A stretch of DNA of 64,000 nucleotides from Saprospiraceae bacterium (lineage in GTDB: Bacteria; Bacteroidota; Bacteroidia; Chitinophagales; Saprospiraceae): positions 34,867 to 98,866 of the forward strand of contig JADLHA010000030.1 of the NCBI GenBank assembly GCA_020848995.1. The letters are read 5' to 3'. This document shows positions 43,242-52,465 of this stretch, piece by piece. The position numbers and the translations under genes are program-made. The notes below the pieces were generated by a model that ran no database searches, was not told the DNA's origin, and saw only the letters and a list, made by a program, of their open reading frames with translations. Each line of letters begins with the position of its first letter. The first letter of the stretch is position 1.

Positions 43242-44159
43242 TTATAGATTGTCCAGCCATTGTTGAAGCCTGCCATGGTCCATGGGATCTAAGGGGACTC
43301 CCTCCCCATATTTGCGGAACCACGTCAGCTGACGTTTGGCGTAGTTGCGGGTCTTTTGTTTGATCAGTGCCGTGGCTACTTCCAGGTCAATGCGACCTTC
43401 CAGGAAGTCGACCAGCTCGCGATAGCCAACACTTTGCATGCTTTGGCAATCTCGATAGGGCAGTGCCCGTTTCACCTCATCGACCCAGCCCGCATCGAGC
43501 ATTTCGTCGACGCGCCTTTCAATGCGCTGGTATAAAACGTTGCGCTCGGGCAGTAGGCAAATGCCGTGCACCGAAAAGTTGCGGGGAAGCCGCATCTTAT
43601 TCAGTAAACTGCTCATGGGCCTTCCGGTGGTGTAATACACTTCGAGGGCGCGGGTGACCCGTCGGGGATTGTGCAAGTCGGTGGTCTCCGCGTAGACGGG
43701 GTCGCAGGCATGCAACCGCGCTATGCAGGCTTCCAGACCCTCTGTGGCTAAAAGGTGCTGAATGCGCTGCCGGACGGAAGCATCTGTGGGCGGAAGCTCG
43801 TCCATGCCCTGCAACACGGCGCGCAGGTACAGGCCGGTGCCCCCGCAAAGTATGATGCGCGGGTGTACCGCGAACAGCGAGTCAAGTCGTTCCCGAACTT
43901 CCTCGGCGTAGCGTCCCACACTGTAGGATTGGTCAATGCCCACATGATCGATGAAGTGGTGGTCTACAGCCTCGAGCATATAACGGGCAGGCTTCGCCGT
44001 GCCGATGTCGAGATCTTTGTAAATTTGCCGGCTGTCGGCCGACAGGATGGGGCAATTCCATTTCGAAGCCAGGGCAAATGCCAGATCGGTCTTCCCACTT
44101 GCCGTAGGGCCCGAGATGACGATGAGTTCGCGCAGTATGTGAGATGTTTTGACCAACAA
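43242..44159 (-). CDS. miaA: tRNA dimethylallyltransferase MiaA
   Basis: MiaA (305 aa) isopentenylates A37 of tRNAs reading UNN codons. The P-loop GPTASGKT is at 16-23. LSADSRQIYKDLDIGTAKP, DHVGIDQSYSVGRY, GGTGLYLRAVLQG and the C-terminal TRNYAKRQLTWFRK are the family blocks. The start is TTG at 44159: a stop lies just upstream in frame and no ATG occurs before the P-loop. It is divergent from the acyltransferase gene with only 25 bp between start codons. Confidence 0.95.
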   Translation of the reverse strand: MLVKTSHILRELIVISGPTASGKTDLAFALASKWNCPILSADSRQIYKDLDIGTAKPARYMLEAVDHHFIDHVGIDQSYSVGRYAEEVRERLDSLFAVHPRIILCGGTGLYLRAVLQGMDELPPTDASVRQRIQHLLATEGLEACIARLHACDPVYAETTDLHNPRRVTRALEVYYTTGRPMSSLLNKMRLPRNFSVHGICLLPERNVLYQRIERRVDEMLDAGWVDEVKRALPYRDCQSMQSVGYRELVDFLEGRIDLEVATALIKQKTRNYAKRQLTWFRKYGEGVPLDPMDHGRLQQWLDNL

Positions 44160-44184
44160 AAGTGATTGCTAAGACAACGACCAA

Positions 44185-45459
44185 GTGTTTTACAAAGTTT
44201 TAAGAATTTGGACCAAATGCAGCCTGCTGTTGTTTTACCGGCGCATCTGGGTTTCCGGAAACGAAGGCATTCCCCGCTCCGGGGCCGTGCTGTTCATTGC
44301 CAACCATCCTAAGTCCTTCATGGATGCTTCACTGGTGGCCTGTTTTCAGCACCGCGTCCTGAATACCCTGATCAGAGGAGACATGTTTGAGAAATGGTGG
44401 CTGCGGCCTCTGCTCAGGACCATCCACCAGATCCCGATTTTCCGTCTAAAGGACGGGTTTGCGAATCTCAAAAAGAACAAGGGAACTTTTGATGCATGCT
44501 ACCAGGTGTTCGCCCGCAACGAAGCGTTGCTGATCTTTCCGGAAGCCAGCACGTTGATGGTCCCCTACCTGCGCCCACTTCAAAAGGGGGCGGCACGACT
44601 GTCCATTGGCACGCTCGAGGGCGAATTTTCAAAGGAACTGTGGGTCATCCCCACGGGTCTATTTTATGCTGAGCCCACGCGCAGCCGGAGCGACATCGCC
44701 ATTCATTTCGGGGAGCCCATTTCCATTAGTGGATGGCTGAGCGAAAACCGCGGGGCTGATGACAAAGTTGCAGCACTGACAAACCATCTCCAGGAGTCGA
44801 TGGAAAAATGTGTCGTGTCTGCCCGGCAGGAAGGCGGCGAGGTGCTTTTCTACCGCCTTTTGGGAATGCTCGAACCAGCGCTGCTCCCGTTCCAAAGGCC
44901 TGGCTTGCTCCGGAAGGATGGGCCATGGCAAACATTGATGCGCATTGCAAAAAATTTCAATGCCATGAACCGGGCTGAGCGGGACCAGCTGCAGGGACAA
45001 CTTGGCGCAGAAGGGGATCCCTATGTCTACGGACGATCACTGCACATGGCACTGTTCAGTTCACCCCTTGCCCGCCTTAGCTGCATTTGCGGTGCGTTGT
45101 TTGCCTTTACCGGATCTCTTGCTGCGATCGCCGTTTATGGCATTCCGCTGCTGCTGGCGCGAACCATTGCGCGCAAGGCGATGAAGCACGTCGAATTCTA
45201 TGCACCCGTGCGCTTGGCAGCCAGCATGGTCTTTCACCTGTCGGTCACCCTGGCATTTGGCATTTACATTTATACGATAACAGGAGTCCTGACCGCGCTG
45301 GGTGCAGTCGCCTTACTGCAATGGTCGCTGTTGTGCTGGTGTGTTTTTGCCGATGTTGCAAAATATCTTCACTTTACCGGCCACCTGCGATTCATTCATC
45401 GCAGTTCCGCGCTGATCGGCTTGCGGAACCGTCTTACGGAGCGTTTTGGCAGACATTGA
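44185..45459 (+). CDS. PlsC-type acyltransferase (1-acylglycerol-3-phosphate acyltransferase family)
   Basis: A 424-aa membrane-associated acyltransferase. ANHPKSFMDA (residues 37-46) carries the His and Asp of the catalytic motif in the H-x5-D form common to Bacteroidota members. FPEAST (about 119-124) is the glycerol-phosphate-binding motif. The C-terminal third has several hydrophobic segments. It probably acylates lysophosphatidate or a related lipid at the inner membrane. It starts with GTG at 44185; a stop 13 nt upstream in frame excludes any other upstream start. Confidence 0.88.
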   Translation: MFYKVLRIWTKCSLLLFYRRIWVSGNEGIPRSGAVLFIANHPKSFMDASLVACFQHRVLNTLIRGDMFEKWWLRPLLRTIHQIPIFRLKDGFANLKKNKGTFDACYQVFARNEALLIFPEASTLMVPYLRPLQKGAARLSIGTLEGEFSKELWVIPTGLFYAEPTRSRSDIAIHFGEPISISGWLSENRGADDKVAALTNHLQESMEKCVVSARQEGGEVLFYRLLGMLEPALLPFQRPGLLRKDGPWQTLMRIAKNFNAMNRAERDQLQGQLGAEGDPYVYGRSLHMALFSSPLARLSCICGALFAFTGSLAAIAVYGIPLLLARTIARKAMKHVEFYAPVRLAASMVFHLSVTLAFGIYIYTITGVLTALGAVALLQWSLLCWCVFADVAKYLHFTGHLRFIHRSSALIGLRNRLTERFGRH

Positions 45460-45864
45460 TGAAATCTCTTAATGACTTGAAGGGCACCTCGAATAATTTT
45501 ATTCGTCGCTCGCCTGCCTCACAACCTAACCAACTCAATGAGTTAGTCTACAAGATACTTTGTTTCGACCCAGTTAGCTGCAGTATTGCATAGCTTTCTT
45601 CACTGCACCTCGTCTTGTTTGGTCAAATTCATTCTGGCGTCAACACAAGGTGGGTAGAGGTTGCCTTGCACATTGTGATATCAAAATGAAATTTTGCGAA
45701 GTGCCTCATAAAATATCCCGTTAGGTTTTATTGATTCATCAGTTTGATAAACATGAGCTAACATATGTTAGTATTAACTATTTTGAAGAAAGGTAGCTGT
45801 AAAGAAGCAAACTGCAAAGAATTAGAGAGGTTGAATGTCACTTAAATGATTTGGAATATTGTCT
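45460..45864. other. 405-bp gap between convergent acyltransferase and aminotransferase genes
   Basis: More AT-rich than its surroundings and without a convincing gene. A 44-codon frame (45459-45593) starts at an ATG overlapping the acyltransferase stop (TGATG), but has no recognisable features. A perfect 14-bp palindrome CTAACATATGTTAG lies at 45758-45771. No clear intrinsic terminator is seen. Confidence 0.5.
45758..45771. repeat. Perfect 14-bp palindrome
   Basis: CTAACATATGTTAG reads the same on both strands. It could be a dimeric protein binding site or a short cruciform. It lies in a convergent intergenic region, so a role as operator of a flanking gene is not obvious. Confidence 0.6.
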
Positions 45865-47025
45865 TCAGGCTCTTTTAAAAAAGCTGAGCACCGCCTCGGC
45901 AATGCGCTCCTGTTGATCGTTGGTCAGAAGGGGGTGCAGGGGAATCCGCAAAAGGGAGGCAGAAAAGTGTTCGGCATGGGGCAGCTCAGGAGACGGATTT
46001 CGGGATGCCCACATCCGGCTGCGGTGGAGTGCCCCGTAATGAAAGGCAGATTCAATACCATGGTCGGCAAGGTACTGTCTGAGCCGGTCGCGCGTTACTT
46101 CGTCGTGGGTCACGAGGTAGTAGTGCGATCCGTTTGCCTCAGCCCATTGAGGCACTGAGGGAAGAGCAAACCAGCCCTTTTCTGCACCATTAGCTAACAG
46201 TTGTTCGTATTGACTCCACAGTGTCCGGCGCTTTTCAAGGAGCTGTGGCCAAACTTCCAGTTGGGCTGCAAGAGCTGCTGACTGAAGAGAAGACATGACG
46301 TAGGAGGAGCCGAGTTCCATCCATTCGTAACGAGGAACGTCGCCCTGGTAAAAGCCCTTCCGGTTGGTTCCTTTTTCGTAGAGGATGTCGGCGCGATCGA
46401 TCCATTCGGCATCGCGAACCAGAAGGCATCCGCCTTCGCCACAGGAAAGGGCCTTGGTGTGGTGAAACGACAGGGTGCCAAAATCCCCCAGGGCGCCGAG
46501 CGGTCTGCCCCGGTACCGGGAGCCCATGGCGTGGGCCGCATCCTCAACCAATAGCAGACCTTGCTCCCTGCACCATGCAACGATGGGATCCATATCGGCG
46601 GCAATTCCTGCATAATGCATGACCACGACGACTTTCGTGCGTTCGGTGACGAGCGGTGCAATGGTGGTCAGATCGACGCATGGCCGCTCTGCAAGACAGT
46701 CTGCAAACCGCAATGCTACCGTTCGCCACAGGTATGCACTTGCAGTAGTGGCAAAGGTATACGCTGGAACGATGACTTCGTCTTCCGGACCCAGTTGCGC
46801 CAAAAGAGCAGACAGCTCCAGCGCATCGGTACAACTCGGGGTCAGGTAAGCGGCTGCGCTGCCGAATTCTCCGGTAAACCAGGCAGATAGCTTCGCCAGA
46901 GTCGCATTATCAGAGGCTAGCGTTCCGGAATCCACCAATGCGCTCAAACGATCATGTAGAGCAGGGCTGATCGATTCTTCGTGAAGACGTATGAGGCAAT
47001 TGCTCCGGCCGGGTGTTTGCACCAT
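45865..47025 (-). CDS. dTDP-4-amino-4,6-dideoxygalactose transaminase-like (WecE/RffA family)
   Basis: A 386-aa PLP-dependent sugar aminotransferase of the DegT/DnrJ/EryC1 fold, closest to WecE/RffA. LTPSCTDALELSALL, VPAYTFATTASAYL, HYAGIAADMDPI, VEDAAHAMGSRYRGRPLG and the PLP-lysine motif SFHHTKALSCGEGG are all present. The stretch EKGTNRKGF-x7-YEWMELGSSY is characteristic of the WecE subgroup. It would transaminate dTDP-4-keto-6-deoxyglucose to a 4-amino sugar for a surface polysaccharide. ATG 47025 is chosen because an exact -7 element ends 6 nt upstream. It diverges from a flippase gene. Confidence 0.88.
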   Translation of the reverse strand: MVQTPGRSNCLIRLHEESISPALHDRLSALVDSGTLASDNATLAKLSAWFTGEFGSAAAYLTPSCTDALELSALLAQLGPEDEVIVPAYTFATTASAYLWRTVALRFADCLAERPCVDLTTIAPLVTERTKVVVVMHYAGIAADMDPIVAWCREQGLLLVEDAAHAMGSRYRGRPLGALGDFGTLSFHHTKALSCGEGGCLLVRDAEWIDRADILYEKGTNRKGFYQGDVPRYEWMELGSSYVMSSLQSAALAAQLEVWPQLLEKRRTLWSQYEQLLANGAEKGWFALPSVPQWAEANGSHYYLVTHDEVTRDRLRQYLADHGIESAFHYGALHRSRMWASRNPSPELPHAEHFSASLLRIPLHPLLTNDQQERIAEAVLSFFKRA

Positions 47026-47031
47026 AAGGAT

Positions 47032-47039
47032 CAAATCTA
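47032..47039 (-). promoter_or_regulatory. -7 element before the WecE-like gene
   Basis: TAGATTTG on the minus strand, exact to TAnnTTTG, ends 6 nt before ATG 47025. No convincing -33 element. It supports a leaderless or nearly leaderless transcript and the short start. Confidence 0.5.
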
Positions 47040-47061
47040 CGCACTCTGTCCGTTTGACCCG

Positions 47062-47090
47062 TTGCCGGCAGTCGATGGAATGTATTTTTG
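47062..47090 (+). promoter_or_regulatory. Promoter of the flippase gene
   Basis: TTG (47062-47064), 18-bp spacer, then the perfect -7 element TATTTTTG (47083-47090). Both elements and the spacing fit the Bacteroidota consensus; this is one of the two best promoters in the window. The leader to ATG 47140 is about 45 nt. It is back to back with the promoter of the WecE-like gene. Confidence 0.65.
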
Positions 47091-47139
47091 TCCGATGATC
47101 GGATAAACGGGCCGATTGTAAATCAATCAAGAACGGGCA

Positions 47140-48633
47140 ATGTCATCAGAAACGCGCGTGCGATCCCGGAGCTTCCGCGCCGCCTCCATACAAGTCGTGG
47201 CAGCTGCAGTGGGCGCCCTCAGTACGCTGTTCGTCTATCCATCAGACCTGGACCTCTACGGCATCTACGGCTTCCTGACCAATACGGCTTCGTTGCTCGT
47301 TCCCTTTGTTACCCTGGGCTTCGGCCACGTCCTTTTGCGATTCTACCCCTATTACCGCGATCCCACCAGCGGCCATCACGGCTTTTTTGGATTGGTGGTC
47401 GCCGCGTATGGGGCCGGTCTGGTGGCTTTTGGAGTGCTCTTTTTCCTGCTTGGCTCACTCTTCAGAGGAGCTGAGGTCGCCACCGATCCTTCAATAGCTC
47501 GCATTTTTCCATGGCTGCTGCCATTTACCGCATGTCTGGTGCTCTACGAAATGGCTTCGCAATTCTGCATTAACTTTGGAGAGATCGCAAAAATGGCGGC
47601 CACAGGTCTTGCGATGAAGGTCGTACTGCCCGTCCTTTTCCTGGCTGCAGTCGGCGGGTGGTGCAGCACCAAGGCGTTTCTAGCCATGCTCATGGTTTTC
47701 TACCTGGCTGCGGTGTGCTGGCTGTTTCTGACCCTGGCACGAAAACATCCCGTCCACATCGGCTTTTCCCAGTCGTTGTGGACACGGGAGCACCTTTCAC
47801 CCATTTTTCGGTATGCTGGTTTTGCCTTACTGGGCGGTACAAGCGCAGTTCTTGCATTGCGAATCGATTCCTTTTTTGTCGGAACCATGGCTGGCGCTGA
47901 AGCAAGTGGTAAATACACCCTTGCCATGTTTATGTGCAATGTGGTTTTTATTCCGGCAACGGCCATTGCCGATGGGCTCAACCCCAAGGTAGCCTCGCAT
48001 AGCCGGAATCACCAGGCAGATGCACTCAGAGCACTCTATCGCACGTCATCAGACACGATGCTGCTGTCAACCCTGCTGCTGTCGATGGGACTTTTGCTCG
48101 CGTTTCCCGGATTGGCGGCCATTATGCCCAATAGCGACGAGATCCTGCACATCTGGCCGGCGCTCGTTTGCCTGATTGTGGCACGCATCGTCGATGCTGC
48201 GACAGGGATTAACCATTACCTGCTTTCGTATTCCAGCTACTATCGCTTCGAGCTGTACCTGTTGCTCGGCATGGCAGCCGCCAATGTCGCTCTGAATCTG
48301 CTGTTGATCCCGGAATACGGCATGGCCGGAGCAGCACTGGCAACCCTGATATCGGTCAGCGCTTACAACCTGCTCAAAACGGTCATCGTCTATCAGCTGT
48401 TGCATATGCACCCTTTCCGGCGACGTACCGGAGGGATCATCCTTCTGGCGCTGTTGGTGTTTATCGCATTTTATGCAATCCAATTTCCAGGAATGCACTT
48501 CAGCATTGCTTTCGGAATGGCCGGCTTGGCCGGTGTTTGTTTTGCGGGTTTGCTGTGGGTATTGCGCCTGTCTCCGGAGTTCAATGACCTTATTAAAGAT
48601 CAATGGACTTCCATTAAAGGCCGCTTTCGTTGA
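47140..48633 (+). CDS. Polysaccharide flippase / Wzx-like membrane protein
   Basis: A 497-aa polytopic protein with about 12-14 hydrophobic segments, few loops and the general pattern of the MOP/MATE superfamily polysaccharide exporters (FTLPSDL-type start YPSDLDLYGIYGFLTNTASLL; a central LRIDSFFVGTMAGAEASGKYTLA; a C-terminal IPEYGMAGAALATLIS). Members flip undecaprenyl-linked oligosaccharides across the inner membrane. Divergence from a WecE-like aminotransferase fits a surface-glycan role. It ends 18 bp from the lptD stop, convergent. Confidence 0.85.
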   Translation: MSSETRVRSRSFRAASIQVVAAAVGALSTLFVYPSDLDLYGIYGFLTNTASLLVPFVTLGFGHVLLRFYPYYRDPTSGHHGFFGLVVAAYGAGLVAFGVLFFLLGSLFRGAEVATDPSIARIFPWLLPFTACLVLYEMASQFCINFGEIAKMAATGLAMKVVLPVLFLAAVGGWCSTKAFLAMLMVFYLAAVCWLFLTLARKHPVHIGFSQSLWTREHLSPIFRYAGFALLGGTSAVLALRIDSFFVGTMAGAEASGKYTLAMFMCNVVFIPATAIADGLNPKVASHSRNHQADALRALYRTSSDTMLLSTLLLSMGLLLAFPGLAAIMPNSDEILHIWPALVCLIVARIVDAATGINHYLLSYSSYYRFELYLLLGMAAANVALNLLLIPEYGMAGAALATLISVSAYNLLKTVIVYQLLHMHPFRRRTGGIILLALLVFIAFYAIQFPGMHFSIAFGMAGLAGVCFAGLLWVLRLSPEFNDLIKDQWTSIKGRFR

Positions 48634-48651
48634 CGGAATGGGTTGTATGCC

Positions 48652-51243
48652 TCAACGTGTGGCTCCAGAAAACGCCTGGTTGCTGGGAATGCGGATGAAC
48701 TCGAGGCTGCCGGGTTTTACACCGAGGTAAAAGGAATAGTATCCAAATTGTGGCGACCAGTCGAACCGCATGACCCAGCAGTGCAGGTCGCGCTCCAGGC
48801 CCAGCGTTGGATACTGTACTCCCCCGCCATCAAAATTAAAGCTGATGTTGTTGAGGTTGATCCGCCAGTTTCGGGTGAGCGGCAGGGTCCCCCGCAATCC
48901 GATGTTGTGCACGGTGCGCTCAAAGACATCTTTTCCCTCGGCGCTGCGCGAATGCCTGAAATTGAGAATGTACTGCAAACTGAAATCGTAAAATAATTCG
49001 TGCAGCGAGGGAAGTTCCTCAGCACCCTTATTGGTTGATTTGATCCCGAACATACCAGCCAGTTGCCCCAGGGTCGCCGCTGCGTTGAAGTTGAGGTAAC
49101 CAGAATTCAGGATGACCAGCTTCTTGTTTTCATGGATGGCAAATTCTTTGCTGCGCACTTCTTTCCCATCCACGAACTTACGACCGTAAGGGTCAAGCTG
49201 AAATCCGTAATAAACAGTCAGAATTCCATTGAGAAAGCGGTTGCTGCCTCCACCGGTTATTGGGGAAAGCCGGAATGAATCTGCTGAGACCCTGTACTGC
49301 GCACTCAGGTTAAAGTTATCGATCAGAGGAAGCTTGCGAAAACTCGAATCCTGCCTCCGGTAATACTTCATCTCGACGCGATTGAGCAGGTTGAAGGAAA
49401 GTGTAAAATTTTCTCCCGGCACACTGGGAAGACCAAACGGACTGTTGGCAAAGCGAAGGTATTCGCGGGTTTCGCTTTTCTCCGGCCGCAAATCCGTTTC
49501 GTAGGTCCTGAAATAGGAAAACGGAGACTGGTGGTAATCGGGAGAATAATTGAAGCTGATGCTGGGCGTGAGCTGGTGGCGGATCCCCCGGAACCACCCG
49601 CGGGAGGAGAGGATCTGACCAAAGAGCTGCGTGCTCATGGTGGCTGAAGCGCTTACGGTGCGAAAAGACGTGATGCTTCGCGAAAGGGTGGTATCGAGTT
49701 TGCCATAAATCAGGGTCGTATCGCCCGGCTTGGTGTAAACGGTATCGAGCAATCGGATGTTTTGGTCAAAAAAACTGATCTCCTCCTTGTAAGAAATGAC
49801 CGGCGTGATGCTCAGGTATTTCAATACCCGGAAATTGCTGTTGACTTCCAGTCCATGACGAAACCCGTAACGCAACTGGTCGAAGACCTGTTCACTAAAC
49901 AACAAGGTATCGGTCGTGTTGACGCTGTTGCGGATCTGTGCTGAGTAAGTCGTCGCGATCCGGTCATACCACCGCTCTTTCTGAACGGCCCGGTTTCTCC
50001 TGCGGAAGGGATTTACGCTGCGCATCTGAAGGCTGAGCTCGGGAAGGGTCAGGTTAACTTCTCGGCTGATCAGATTTTGCGAATGGAACATGCTGGCAGA
50101 AAGCTTTAGCGGACTGTTGGGGATCTGGAGATTGTACGTCAGGTTTGACCGCAAAATGTTTTGGAGGGCCGTCTGGAAACTTCCGTATTGCAGTTTTGAG
50201 AATCCGCCGGTTTCGATCTCTACGCTGCCGCCAAAGCTGTGGTAAGGATGCGCCCCGGACTCCTGGTTGTGGAACCAGCGGATGCTGATGGGGCGATTTG
50301 CGTTGGTAAGGTAAGAATTTGGAAGTTCCTGGATCCTGTTTTCATACTGAAGACTGAAGTTGCCGTTGTATTTGTAGCGGGTTTTGTAATTGCCGTTAAC
50401 CGCCAGTCGGAATGACCCCTTAAAAAAAATGTCGCCTAAAAACTTGAGGTCTAAGTGGTCGCTCACCGGCAGATAATAACCAACGTTCGTTAGTCCAAAC
50501 CCCCGGTCGTCATAAGTGTATTCGCGCGGGAAGAGGATACCTGCCCGGGCATTTTTTGAAATGGGAAAAAAACCAAAGGGAAGCCACAATGGCGTTGGGA
50601 TGTCCTGGATCTGTACGTATGACGGTCCAATAACCGCCAGCTTGTTGGGAATGATCTTTTGCCGCTTGCTGGCGATGCCGTAATGGGGGTGTTCTGCATC
50701 GCAAGTCGTCAATAACGCGTGTTGGTTGAAAATGATGTCGTCCGTTCCGGTGGCCTGACCCGAAATGAATTTGGTCTGCCGGCCGTGCACGAAGAGGTCG
50801 CCCTCCCGGGTGACGATCTCGTCTATGTACCCCTTGCGGGTGCTGAAGTTGTAGCGGATGCGCTGCGCCTGGAAATTCTGCCGCCCGTCCTTGAAATCGG
50901 GAACTTCGATGCGTCGCCCCAGACTGTCTGAAGCCGGCTCGGCCACCGCAATGTTGTTGCGCAGCTCAACACGGATGTAGCCAGCACGAATCTCCATGGT
51001 CTGGTAACGAATGTACGCTTCGCCATACAGGTGAATGACGCGGTCTCCGTACTCAAATCGCACCCGGTCGCGGGCTCCGTAATGCACGGGAACCTCTATG
51101 CTATCCGGGGAAACAAAAAATAAGGCAGTATCGCGAAGGGCTAGCCCTCCCACGGTGTCGCTCACCGGCACAACACCCTGAGCCCATGACCCGCCAACCC
51201 TGGCCAGACTATAAATAACAAAAAAAATGAATACTTTATTCAA
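48652..51243 (-). CDS. lptD: LPS-assembly outer-membrane protein LptD-like
   Basis: An 863-aa protein: signal peptide (MNKVFIFFVIYSLARVGGSWAQ), an OstA/LptA-like N-terminal beta-jellyroll (RFEYGDRVIHLYGEAYIRYQTMEIRAGYIRVELR, GYIDEIVTREGDLFVHG), then a long C-terminal region of alternating strands forming the outer-membrane barrel, with the family-typical FGFFPISKNARAGILFP block. LptD inserts LPS into the outer leaflet. The start is TTG at 51243, since a stop precedes it in frame and the signal peptide follows directly. Divergent from the amidase gene. Confidence 0.88.
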   Translation of the reverse strand: MNKVFIFFVIYSLARVGGSWAQGVVPVSDTVGGLALRDTALFFVSPDSIEVPVHYGARDRVRFEYGDRVIHLYGEAYIRYQTMEIRAGYIRVELRNNIAVAEPASDSLGRRIEVPDFKDGRQNFQAQRIRYNFSTRKGYIDEIVTREGDLFVHGRQTKFISGQATGTDDIIFNQHALLTTCDAEHPHYGIASKRQKIIPNKLAVIGPSYVQIQDIPTPLWLPFGFFPISKNARAGILFPREYTYDDRGFGLTNVGYYLPVSDHLDLKFLGDIFFKGSFRLAVNGNYKTRYKYNGNFSLQYENRIQELPNSYLTNANRPISIRWFHNQESGAHPYHSFGGSVEIETGGFSKLQYGSFQTALQNILRSNLTYNLQIPNSPLKLSASMFHSQNLISREVNLTLPELSLQMRSVNPFRRRNRAVQKERWYDRIATTYSAQIRNSVNTTDTLLFSEQVFDQLRYGFRHGLEVNSNFRVLKYLSITPVISYKEEISFFDQNIRLLDTVYTKPGDTTLIYGKLDTTLSRSITSFRTVSASATMSTQLFGQILSSRGWFRGIRHQLTPSISFNYSPDYHQSPFSYFRTYETDLRPEKSETREYLRFANSPFGLPSVPGENFTLSFNLLNRVEMKYYRRQDSSFRKLPLIDNFNLSAQYRVSADSFRLSPITGGGSNRFLNGILTVYYGFQLDPYGRKFVDGKEVRSKEFAIHENKKLVILNSGYLNFNAAATLGQLAGMFGIKSTNKGAEELPSLHELFYDFSLQYILNFRHSRSAEGKDVFERTVHNIGLRGTLPLTRNWRINLNNISFNFDGGGVQYPTLGLERDLHCWVMRFDWSPQFGYYSFYLGVKPGSLEFIRIPSNQAFSGATR

Positions 51244-51283
51244 ATAATTTTAGTTAATTATACATTTTATTATTTATAATATG

Positions 51284-51291
51284 TAAGTTTG
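51284..51291 (+). promoter_or_regulatory. -7 element before the amidase gene
   Basis: TAAGTTTG, an exact TAnnTTTG match in a very AT-rich divergent intergenic region (51244-51309). It ends 18 nt before ATG 51310 and overlaps an in-frame TTG at 51289, which argues for the ATG start. No -33 TTG at proper spacing. Confidence 0.5.
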
Positions 51292-51309
51292 TGTGGAATT
51301 TGGCTCAAA

Positions 51310-52368
51310 ATGCAAAACTACGACTCCTTCACAACGCGAACAATTGCGCGAAAAGTACGGCGTGCAATGGTCTTTGCCGCACTCTGGGGCGCGGCAGCGG
51401 CGGCCTGTGCCCAAATCGGCCCAGATCATTCCGGCCCCGTCATAGTCATTGATCCAGGACACGGCGGGCGGGACCCCGGGGCCGGGAATGCCCAGTGTTT
51501 TGAGAAAGAAGTCTGTCTGGAGGTGGCCCGCCTGCTGCGGGATCAACTGAACAGCCGCATGCCCGAAGTAAGGGTGGTCCTAACCCGCGAATCCGATGTG
51601 TTTGTACCACTGAAACAGCGCGCCGCACAGGCAAATGAAATCGGTGCAGACTGGTTCATTTCACTGCATTGCAACGCACAGGCAGGTCATCCCCGGGCGG
51701 TCAGGGGGTCAGAGAGTTATGTCATGGGCCTTCACAAAACAAAAGAGAACCTCGAAGTCGCCCGGCGGGAAAATCTTTCACTCCTCTACGAAGAAGGGCA
51801 GGAGGCCGGAAGCGACGATGCGCTGGAACGTATCCTGCTTCACCATCTGCAGGACCGAAATCTTCAGCGCAGCATTGAATGCGCCAATGCCATCGAACGC
51901 GCCTTTTCGACCAATCATCCGGGTGGCAGCCGGGGCCCCAGGCAGGCTGGTTTTGTCGTGCTCCACCAGGCTGCTATGCCCGCAGTGCTCGTTGAAATGG
52001 GATACCTTACCCATCCTGACGATGCAGCACTCCTCTGTTCGACAGAAGGCCGGAGGAACGTGGCAACGTCAATCGCCGAAGGGCTTGGGGCTTTGCTGGC
52101 AAATGCTCCTGTAAAGGCTTGTGCGAGCCAGACAGAGGGATCCGATGGGGCCATGTACTGCATTCAGCTTGCTGCCACGCGCAATGACCCAGGTGCTGAT
52201 CCCCGTTGGCGGGGAGTGGAAGGATTGCAAATCGCTCGCGAAGACCAGCTTTACCGGGTTTTTGTGGGAAGCTACACAGATCCCGGTCAAGCCAGACGAG
52301 ATGCGTTTATGTGGGTTAAGCGGGGATTTTCAGACGCTTTTGTCGTTCCCATCCCAGGAACTGATTGA
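51310..52368 (+). CDS. N-acetylmuramoyl-L-alanine amidase with C-terminal SPOR-like domain
   Basis: Exported 352-aa peptidoglycan hydrolase that cleaves the MurNAc-L-Ala bond. After a long signal peptide (to about ACAQ, residue 35) the Amidase_3 domain has VIDPGHGGRDPG (first zinc His), ECFEKEVCLEVARLL region, SLHCNA (second His) and the C-terminal VLVEMGYLTHPDDAALL (catalytic Glu). The last ~70 residues (YCIQLAATRN ... YRVFVGSYTDPGQARRDAF) resemble a SPOR domain, which binds denuded glycan at division sites. It lies between divergent lptD and an mce gene. Confidence 0.93.
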   Translation: MQNYDSFTTRTIARKVRRAMVFAALWGAAAAACAQIGPDHSGPVIVIDPGHGGRDPGAGNAQCFEKEVCLEVARLLRDQLNSRMPEVRVVLTRESDVFVPLKQRAAQANEIGADWFISLHCNAQAGHPRAVRGSESYVMGLHKTKENLEVARRENLSLLYEEGQEAGSDDALERILLHHLQDRNLQRSIECANAIERAFSTNHPGGSRGPRQAGFVVLHQAAMPAVLVEMGYLTHPDDAALLCSTEGRRNVATSIAEGLGALLANAPVKACASQTEGSDGAMYCIQLAATRNDPGADPRWRGVEGLQIAREDQLYRVFVGSYTDPGQARRDAFMWVKRGFSDAFVVPIPGTD

Positions 52369-52465
52369 TCTGCAGTTTACAAGACCATGCCACCATGCAA
52401 CATAGACCTTAGCGCATGTCGCCTATTTCCTATTTTTACGGCGTTTTTCACGAGATCCTACCGTT

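Noticed and set aside
44157..44164. CACTTTTG on the minus strand (7 of 8 to the -7 consensus) at the miaA start
   Set aside because: It includes the TTG start codon itself, so it cannot promote transcription of this start.
45459..45593. 44-codon frame starting at an ATG overlapping the acyltransferase stop (TGATG)
   Set aside because: Start context is attractive, but the product has no hydrophobic, charged or conserved pattern and the codons are unlike the neighbours. Comparative data would be needed.
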